The notes below the pieces were generated by a model that saw only the letters and a program-made list of their open reading frames with translations, was not told the origin of the DNA and made no database searches. Position numbers and translations under genes: made by a program. From Methanolinea sp. SDB (GTDB taxonomy: Archaea > Halobacteriota > Methanomicrobia > Methanomicrobiales > Methanospirillaceae): a stretch of DNA of 6,235 bases. Each line of letters opens with the position of its first letter. Position 1 is the stretch's first letter. Shown here piece after piece: positions 1-4,375 of this stretch. The DNA lies in assembly GCA_001412335.1 (NCBI GenBank), contig LKUF01000196.1:1-6235 (forward strand), given 5' to 3'.

Positions 1-71
1 GGAATGGTGGTAGTCGGTGATGTTGTCGGGATCGTCGTTGTCGGGGAAGTTGTGGGGATGGTAGTAGTTGG
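1..71 (-). repeat. Tandem 27-bp repeat coding a PTTTIPTTS linker
   Basis: Two complete nine-residue units (PTTTIPTTS) and the start of a third (PTTTIP) run from residue 819 to the left edge, preceded by the related PPTTTPTTT. The two complete units differ only at third codon positions. The linker is probably extended and could be O-glycosylated on Thr and Ser; that is inference from composition. The full copy number is not visible. Confidence 0.85.
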
Positions 72-2525
72 CGTCGTGGTTGGAGGAATGCCGCCGATGG
101 TGATGAATCCCGGCCTTGAGCGGGTATCGCTGCCCATGAAATTCGTCGCGGTCAGGTTCACGGTGTAGGTTCCGGGAGTACTGTAGATATGAACAGGGTT
201 CCTGTCGGCCGACGTGTTCCCGTCGCCGAATACCCATTGCCACGACGTCGGGTAGCCGGTGGAGCGATCCTGGAACTGCACGACAAGCGGAGCCATACCG
301 CTCGTGACATCTGCACCGAAGTCTGCAGTCGGCACACGCGGCGGTTCCACCTCGTCAAGGAGTACTGCCAGGAACCCGCCCTGGCCCCTGTCCCCAAAGG
401 TCGTCGGATAGGGGTCGATGGTCGGGAAGTTGACAGAACCGGTAAGTCCGGTTATATATGCTCCTCCGGTTCCGTCGGTCGCAACCGCGTTCGCGACGTC
501 AAGCCCGTTTCCGCCAAGATAGGTGAAGTAATCGGGAGCTGCCTGGAAGGGCGTGAACTTGGCCACGAATGCGTCATAGGTGCCTCCGCCAAAGACTTCC
601 TGGTAGGGATCGGTAACCAACAGGTTCCGGGAGCTTGTCGCCCCCGCGATATAGACCGTCCGTGCGCTGTCGACCGCTATTCCCCGGCCTTCGTCATATC
701 CCGTCCCCCCGAGATAGGTGGAATATTCAAGCGATCTGCCGTCAGGTGAGATCCGGCTCATGAATGCGTCCACGATCCCTCCGTTGGAAGGCTGGAAAGC
801 AGCCATGGTGGGATAGTTCAGGGACCTGGTAAGCCCGGTTATATATGCGGACCCCTGTTCGTCCACTGCAATCGATCTCCCCGCATCCTGGCTTTTTCCC
901 CCGATGAACGTGGAATATACAAGTGACTCCCCGGATGATCCGACTTTTGTCACGAATACATCGCTGTAACCGGAAAATACCGCATTGTAGGCGTCTTTTG
1001 TCGGGAAATTCCATGAATATGTCTCGCCCGTGATGTAGGGATTGTTGTTCTCATCGACAGCCACGCCATACCCGACATCCTTCGTTGTTCCGCCGATATA
1101 ATTGGAATACAGTAACTGCGTGCCGTTGCTGTCAATTTTGAGTATGTATGCGTCCTGCTGGCCCGCAAGGTACGTCCTCTGGTACCTGCTGATGACGGGA
1201 AAGAGAATTGAGTCGGTTGAACCGGTAATATATACGTTCTTGTCGGTATCCAGCGCTATTGCATTTCCTTCGTCATCCCCTGTTCCTCCAAGATACGTGG
1301 AAAAGACAAGCGTTGATCCGTCCAGGCCAATCCTGCTCAGGAAGACGTCGGTATTTCCGGCAAATTCCGCCTGGATGGGATTTTCCAGCGGGAAGTCTGT
1401 GGAACTGGTTGTCCCTGTCACGTATGCATATCCGTCCCGGTCGACACTGATTGCAGACCCCTTATCATCGTCCGAGCCCCCAAGATAGGTAATATAGAGT
1501 GGAAGCGTGCCGTCCTGGTTTACTTTCACGACTATCGCATCTGTTCCGCCGGCGTTCGCCCCCTCGGCCGAATCAGGGACGGTATAGGGTGTCGGGTTTG
1601 ATATGCCGGTGACGTAGGCATTCCTCTCGGCATCGACCGCAACTCCATATCCGTTGGCTATACCGATACCCCGCAGGTACAACCCGTACTTCATCACGGG
1701 ATCGATGATGAGGGTCTGGCCGGGGTCATATTTTCCGAGAGAGAATGCTACAGTGTTTTCGTTTTTTATGGAGAACGAGCATTCCACGGGTCTCACGATT
1801 CCATCAATCTCCTGGTAGCAGACCGGGGCGAGTTCTGTCAGGTCACCAGCAGGTGTCCGGATGCGAAGCGATCCGTCGGGCTGCAGTGAGAGTGATGTCT
1901 GCCCACGGTAATCGATCAGGATTTCTGCGGGATCTGCATCCGGTGCAACGACAAAGATGCTCTTTAGCCCGTTTTCGGTTCCATAGTACACAAGGTCGAT
2001 TCCGGGGTAGAGATCGTCGTACTGTATTCCGCGGTACATCTCCATTCCGGTGACCCATTGTGACGGGTCTTTTCCAATGAGGAAGTTTGCAGAGCACGGG
2101 ATCCGATCAAGTCCACGTATCGAATCAGACCCTTGCGTTCCCAGAAAATGGTACTTAATCACCGCAGATTTCATCTCTTCGTCTTCATCACGGCCGATGA
2201 GACTGAAGATGGGGCCATGGGGCGTAAAAAAGATTGAACCCCCATCAGAGATGATCTCGAACCTGACATCTTCATCACTTTGCCCGCCATTTGCAATGAA
2301 CTGGAGGGGCATTGCGGCAAGCCAGGTGTTCACGCTCGTTGTCTTCTCTTCCATTCCCTTCGACAGAAGTGCCGATGCGCCCTCTCCGAGCAATCCCTGG
2401 AGGGATACCGGCCCGGTATCGGCTGGATCACCCTGGTAAGCCGGTACATCTGCTCCACAGACAGCAGGAGTCGCGGCTAAGGGTATCAAAAGTATGAATA
2501 GCAGCAAGAGGCCTCGTGTTTTCAT
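1..2525 (-). CDS. Secreted SBBP beta-propeller and PKD domain protein, C-terminus beyond window
   Basis: This is probably an exported surface or extracellular protein; its ligand is unknown. The visible 841 codons start MKTRGLLLLFILLIP, a signal peptide with likely cleavage after about residue 25. An N-terminal domain of about residues 65-275 matches the domain that precedes SBBP repeats in other proteins (DUF7948-type, from memory); its hallmark is YRGIQYDDLYPGIDLVYYG at residues 164-182, and it ends in LIIDPVMKYG. Seven SBBP repeats follow (about 278-727), then a PKD domain (about 732-811) with WVFGDGN, and a Thr/Pro/Ile linker from 814 that continues past the left edge. The ATG at 2525-2523 is well fixed: an in-frame TAA lies 9 nt upstream, AAAGGA sits 5 nt before it, and the signal peptide begins at once. 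The reading frame is unbroken. Further PKD domains or a C-terminal anchor may follow outside the window. Domain identity is confident; the biological role is not. Confidence 0.93.
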   Translation of the reverse strand, partial: MKTRGLLLLFILLIPLAATPAVCGADVPAYQGDPADTGPVSLQGLLGEGASALLSKGMEEKTTSVNTWLAAMPLQFIANGGQSDEDVRFEIISDGGSIFFTPHGPIFSLIGRDEDEEMKSAVIKYHFLGTQGSDSIRGLDRIPCSANFLIGKDPSQWVTGMEMYRGIQYDDLYPGIDLVYYGTENGLKSIFVVAPDADPAEILIDYRGQTSLSLQPDGSLRIRTPAGDLTELAPVCYQEIDGIVRPVECSFSIKNENTVAFSLGKYDPGQTLIIDPVMKYGLYLRGIGIANGYGVAVDAERNAYVTGISNPTPYTVPDSAEGANAGGTDAIVVKVNQDGTLPLYITYLGGSDDDKGSAISVDRDGYAYVTGTTSSTDFPLENPIQAEFAGNTDVFLSRIGLDGSTLVFSTYLGGTGDDEGNAIALDTDKNVYITGSTDSILFPVISRYQRTYLAGQQDAYILKIDSNGTQLLYSNYIGGTTKDVGYGVAVDENNNPYITGETYSWNFPTKDAYNAVFSGYSDVFVTKVGSSGESLVYSTFIGGKSQDAGRSIAVDEQGSAYITGLTRSLNYPTMAAFQPSNGGIVDAFMSRISPDGRSLEYSTYLGGTGYDEGRGIAVDSARTVYIAGATSSRNLLVTDPYQEVFGGGTYDAFVAKFTPFQAAPDYFTYLGGNGLDVANAVATDGTGGAYITGLTGSVNFPTIDPYPTTFGDRGQGGFLAVLLDEVEPPRVPTADFGADVTSGMAPLVVQFQDRSTGYPTSWQWVFGDGNTSADRNPVHIYSTPGTYTVNLTATNFMGSDTRSRPGFITIGGIPPTTTPTTTIPTTSPTTTIPTTSPTTTI
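93..332 (-). other. PKD domain of the SBBP/PKD protein
   Basis: Residues about 732-811 begin PTADFGADVTSGMAPLVVQF, continue with SWQWVFGDGN and NPVHIYSTPGTYTV, and end NLTATNFMGSD followed by FITIGG. This is the classical PKD (Ig-like beta-sandwich) signature: W.FGDG, then P.H.Y..PGTYTV.L.A.N. Such domains are common spacer or adhesion modules in exported archaeal proteins. Confidence 0.93.
345..1694 (-). repeat. Seven SBBP propeller repeats (64-65 residues, about 193 bp each)
   Basis: Each unit reads roughly YSTYLGG, then D.G..IAVD, then aYITG.T.S..FPT, then G..DAFV.KI, then DG..L. The Asp of the AVD motif falls at residues 298, 362, 426, 491, 555, 619 and 684, giving spacings of 64, 64, 65, 64, 64 and 65. 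Seven copies suit a complete seven-bladed beta-propeller. Repeat 1 is degenerate (YLRG in place of YLGG, no FPT), and repeat 6 has NLLVTDP where others have NFPT. The repeats are diverged at DNA level except for short conserved patches, so they are old rather than freshly amplified. Confidence 0.9.
2451..2525 (-). other. Signal peptide of the SBBP/PKD protein
   Basis: Residues 1-25 have a short positive N-terminus (K2, R4), a hydrophobic core of Leu/Ile/Phe from 6 to 16, and a small-residue end (TPAVCGA), followed by acidic and polar sequence. This indicates Sec export. Cys23 is not in a convincing lipobox, because Pro and Val occupy the -3 and -1 positions, so a soluble or C-terminally anchored protein is more likely than a lipoprotein. 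Confidence 0.8.
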
Positions 2526-2530
2526 GAAAA

Positions 2531-2536
2531 TCCTTT
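2531..2536 (-). promoter_or_regulatory. Ribosome binding site of the SBBP/PKD gene
   Basis: AAAGGA on the minus strand lies 5 nt upstream of the ATG at 2525. It is a modest Shine-Dalgarno match, but with the in-frame TAA at 2535-2537 it supports this start. Confidence 0.5.
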
Positions 2537-2559
2537 AATTTTGATGGAGTAAGTAACGC

Positions 2560-2567
2560 TATATAAA
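2560..2567 (-). promoter_or_regulatory. Archaeal TATA box for the SBBP/PKD gene
   Basis: The minus strand reads TTTATATA here, matching the methanogen TATA consensus. It is about 38 nt upstream of the ATG, so a start of transcription about 25 nt downstream would leave a short leader of roughly 12-15 nt, which fits the RBS. The surrounding run ATATAAATATAT is nearly symmetric, so it might also serve the plus strand. Confidence 0.6.
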
Positions 2568-2582
2568 TATATTGATCACCTG

Positions 2583-2602
2583 GGTTATTTTATCGGTTAT
2601 TT
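2583..2602. repeat. Paired GGTTATTT direct repeats upstream of the TATA box
   Basis: GGTTATTT occurs at 2583-2590 and again at 2595-2602, a 12-bp period, close to one helical turn. The pair lies 16-35 bp upstream of the minus-strand TATA box, where an archaeal activator or upstream BRE-region factor could bind. Function is inferred from position only; the region is AT-rich, so chance is a real alternative. Confidence 0.3.
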
Positions 2603-2673
2603 CACGTCTTTAGGCCAAAATATCAAAGAATTTCATGTCAGGATATCGCCCCCCGCACGGGAGGATCCCGGGG

Positions 2674-2772
2674 ATGCTATCGAGATCAGAGAACATGTTC
2701 TTTTCCCGGGCAAGAGGATCCAAAACACCGGGTATCATGATCATAATGGATATGACCGTGTATGCAGAGTAA
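2674..2772 (+). CDS. Possible small protein or leader ORF, 32 codons (weak)
   Basis: An ATG opens a frame starting MLSRSENMFF and ending TVYAE before a TAA. GGGAGG at 2659-2664 lies 9 nt upstream, which is the strongest Shine-Dalgarno-like sequence in the intergenic region. The product is Met-rich (five Met, four of them in the last third or centre) with no recognised domain and no clear membrane segment. It ends 68 nt before the RPA-family start, so it could be a small gene, a leader peptide, or chance. With one short sequence there is no coding evidence beyond the RBS and frame. Confidence 0.22.
   Translation: MLSRSENMFFSRARGSKTPGIMIIMDMTVYAE
2690..2701. promoter_or_regulatory. Perfect 12-bp palindrome, possible operator
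   Basis: AGAACATGTTCT equals its own reverse complement. It lies in the divergent intergenic region, 139 bp before the RPA-family start codon, and is flanked by GAGGATCC at 2661-2668 and 2714-2721 and by CCCGGG at 2667-2672 and 2705-2710. The symmetry would suit a dimeric helix-turn-helix regulator. No known site is matched, and it also lies inside the possible small ORF. Confidence 0.35.
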
Positions 2773-2827
2773 TCTTCAAGCATTTGATCGGGATGCGGCA
2801 GCCTTCAACCGCCTATCTTTCAAAACC

Positions 2828-2831
2828 AGGA
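2828..2831 (+). promoter_or_regulatory. Ribosome binding site deciding the RPA-family start
   Basis: AGGA ends 9 nt before the ATG at 2841. No comparable site precedes the alternative in-frame starts at 2784 (TTG) or 2793 (ATG). The match is short, so the homology argument (the family's conserved ARVFAGEFN region begins at residue 4) carries more weight. Confidence 0.35.
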
Positions 2832-2840
2832 CTCCATCCA

Positions 2841-3614
2841 ATGAACGCATCTGCACGGGTATTTGCAGGAGAATTCAACAGGTCTGATCTCGTCTCCCGG
2901 GAGACGGCAGCGGGCACACCCCCGGTATTGATAACCCGGAGTGGTGCATGCTGTTCCAGGATATTCGTAGCCGGTGCCCTCATCGAGAAGGGCGCAAGAC
3001 CTGGCGGCGAATTCTATGCACGCGTTGCTGATCCGACAGGGGCCTTCGAATTCAGGATAGACCGCAGCCGGCGTGACCTTGCAGAGGTCCTCTCTCACTT
3101 AGACCCCCCCGTCTTTGTGACGGTCCTTGCAGACGTGGCCGTTGATCAGGGATCGGTGGCCGCAAAACCTCCCCTCTTTGTGGACGAGATCAGGGCAGTC
3201 GACCGTTCCACGAGGGATTCCTGGATTGTCCGGACTGCCACCATGACCTGCGACCGCCTTGATGCACTCCGTTTCGCCCTGGACGGGGAGGAGGTCTCCC
3301 GTGAGGTATCGATGGCTGCAGGCCATTACGGCATAAACCAATCGGAGATAGCGGATCTTGCTGAAATGGTCCTGAAAGCACTGGAAACGGTCTCCGGGGC
3401 TGTTGAAGCAGGAACATCCGGCGGGGAACCCTGGGAGATCGTCCTCTCCATAATCAGGGAGAAAGGGGGCAGCAACGGGATGCCCCTGCAGGAGATCATC
3501 TCTTCCGCGGTTCCATACGGGCTCTCGGCGGAGGCGGTGGAACAGGCGGTACGGGTCCTCCTGCAGGAAGACGAGTGTTACCAGCCGTCAAGGGATGTCA
3601 TAAAGATTCTATGA
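2841..3614 (+). CDS. RPA-family OB-fold protein (RPA32-like/RPAP, COG3390 type)
   Basis: This is a predicted subunit or partner of the archaeal replication protein A complex, which protects single-stranded DNA in replication and repair. The 257-residue product opens with ARVFAGEFNRSD, the family's typical start. An OB-fold spans about residues 27-125 (VLITRSGACCSRIFVAGAL, FYARVADPTGAFEF, VFVTVLADVAV). A C-terminal winged-helix segment spans about 196-257 (WEIVLSIIREKGG, GLSAEAVEQAVRVLLQEDECY), like the protein-interaction domain of RPA32. No zinc finger is present. The ATG at 2841 was preferred to in-frame TTG 2784 and ATG 2793, whose extra residues look non-conserved. The stop overlaps the next gene by 4 nt. 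In haloarchaea the same family sits beside the phosphoesterase and behind a large ssDNA-binding RPA gene; that large subunit is absent here. The family call is confident; the direct DNA-binding role is inferred. Confidence 0.85.
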   Translation: MNASARVFAGEFNRSDLVSRETAAGTPPVLITRSGACCSRIFVAGALIEKGARPGGEFYARVADPTGAFEFRIDRSRRDLAEVLSHLDPPVFVTVLADVAVDQGSVAAKPPLFVDEIRAVDRSTRDSWIVRTATMTCDRLDALRFALDGEEVSREVSMAAGHYGINQSEIADLAEMVLKALETVSGAVEAGTSGGEPWEIVLSIIREKGGSNGMPLQEIISSAVPYGLSAEAVEQAVRVLLQEDECYQPSRDVIKIL

Positions 3615-4375
3615 GACTGCAATTTCATCCGGAAGGCCCCGCCCTCCTCGTGGAAGAAACAAGACGGGTACTGGTGGTCGCGGATCTCCACCTGGGTATC
3701 GAGACAGATATGGCCAGGCATGGCCTTTATTTCAAGAGCAGAAGTCGTGAACGAACCGAAAGGGTCGTGCAATGCATAAAAAACGCCGAACCTGACTGCC
3801 TTGTCCTCCTCGGCGATATCAAGCACAGCATCCCGCTCACCAGCAGACAGGAATTTCGGGAGATACCCGCGATATTCGAACGGTTTCGCTCTCTTCTTCC
3901 GGTCAGGATTCTGCCCGGGAACCATGATGCCGGCATTGAGCGGTTTTGTGAAGCTGGTGAGATCCTTCCACGGGAGGGAGCGGTTATTGACGGCACCGGG
4001 TACCTGCACGGGCACACCTATCCCCATCAGTCACTGTCCGGCCGGTTCATGATCTGCGGCCATCACCACCCCGTGGTCACGATCCGGGACGAGGTCGGAT
4101 GTGCATTGAAATCGCCTGCATATCTCCTTGCAGATCTCGACGAGGAATGCGTAAAGCTTGGAAGGGCAGGTGAGGGAGAGCGTTGCTCACGGGTGCTGTT
4201 TGCTCCGGCATTCAACGAGTTATCCGGGTACGACGTCATGAGGACCATACGGGAGCCATTCAGTCCCCTTTCCCGGTGCATGAAGAAGGAAACCGCAGAA
4301 GTATTCCTGACAGACGGTACATTTCTCGGCCCTGTTGCCGCAGTGGAGAACCATGAAGACGATAGGACAGCTTGA
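3611..4375 (+). CDS. ICC-type calcineurin-like metallophosphoesterase (COG1407 type)
   Basis: This is a predicted two-metal (often Mn2+) phosphoesterase or nuclease acting in DNA repair with Lhr. The 254-residue product has the full metallophosphoesterase motif set: ADLHLG (D25, H27), GDIKH (D69, H72; the GDxKH form typical of this family), GNHD (N104, H105), HGH (H133, H135) and GHHHP (H151, H153). The C-terminal FAPAFNELSG at about 197-206 is also a family mark. Length is normal and no metal ligand is missing. The ATG at 3611 overlaps the previous stop as ATGA, so translation is probably coupled; an upstream in-frame GTG at 3575 would lie deep in the previous gene and add residues before the usual start. 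In bacteria relatives sit beside Lhr and an ATP-dependent DNA ligase and have shown Mn-dependent DNA nuclease activity; the exact substrate here is unknown. Confidence 0.9.
   Translation: MRLQFHPEGPALLVEETRRVLVVADLHLGIETDMARHGLYFKSRSRERTERVVQCIKNAEPDCLVLLGDIKHSIPLTSRQEFREIPAIFERFRSLLPVRILPGNHDAGIERFCEAGEILPREGAVIDGTGYLHGHTYPHQSLSGRFMICGHHHPVVTIRDEVGCALKSPAYLLADLDEECVKLGRAGEGERCSRVLFAPAFNELSGYDVMRTIREPFSPLSRCMKKETAEVFLTDGTFLGPVAAVENHEDDRTA
4345..4348 (+). promoter_or_regulatory. Ribosome binding site for the Lhr-family helicase
   Basis: GGAG lies 4 nt before the ATG at 4353, inside the end of the phosphoesterase gene. It supports this start and a 23-nt overlap between the two genes. Confidence 0.45.

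Larger units (their letters stand above)
2526..2840. other. Divergent intergenic region of 315 bp
   Basis: This region separates the minus-strand surface-protein gene from the plus-strand RPA operon. The left third is AT-rich and carries the minus-strand TATA box and the GGTTATTT pair. The middle and right carry a palindrome, repeated GAGGATCC and CCCGGG, and a 32-codon ORF. A plus-strand promoter is not clear: the best TATA-like string is AAAATATC near 2617-2624, with 2562-2569 (TATAAATA) as an alternative. No tRNA, riboswitch fold or T-rich terminator was recognised. Confidence 0.6.

Noticed and set aside
189..749. Plus-strand ORF of 186 codons
   Set aside because: It is antisense to the SBBP/PKD gene, whose minus-strand frame shows seven clear propeller repeats and a PKD domain over the same bases. 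The plus-strand product has no recognisable motif.
345..1694. About 193-bp periodicity considered as a CRISPR array or satellite repeat
   Set aside because: The units are diverged at DNA level, have no constant spacer pattern and stay in one open reading frame coding SBBP repeats.
2451..2525. Lipoprotein signal with Cys23
   Set aside because: The residues before the Cys (Pro-Ala-Val) do not fit a lipobox, and a normal cleavage site follows two residues later.
2784..2840. Upstream TTG (2784) and ATG (2793) starts for the RPA-family gene
   Set aside because: They add 16-19 residues that do not resemble the family's N-terminus and lack a Shine-Dalgarno sequence. The ATG at 2841 places the conserved VFAGEFN motif right at the start.
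3575..3610. GTG start at 3575 for the phosphoesterase
   Set aside because: It would create a 40-nt overlap and add 12 residues with no family support, while ATG 3611 forms the classic ATGA stop-start overlap.
3578..4027. Minus-strand ORF of 149 codons
   Set aside because: It is antisense to the phosphoesterase and the end of the RPA-family gene, both with strong family motifs. It has no motif of its own.
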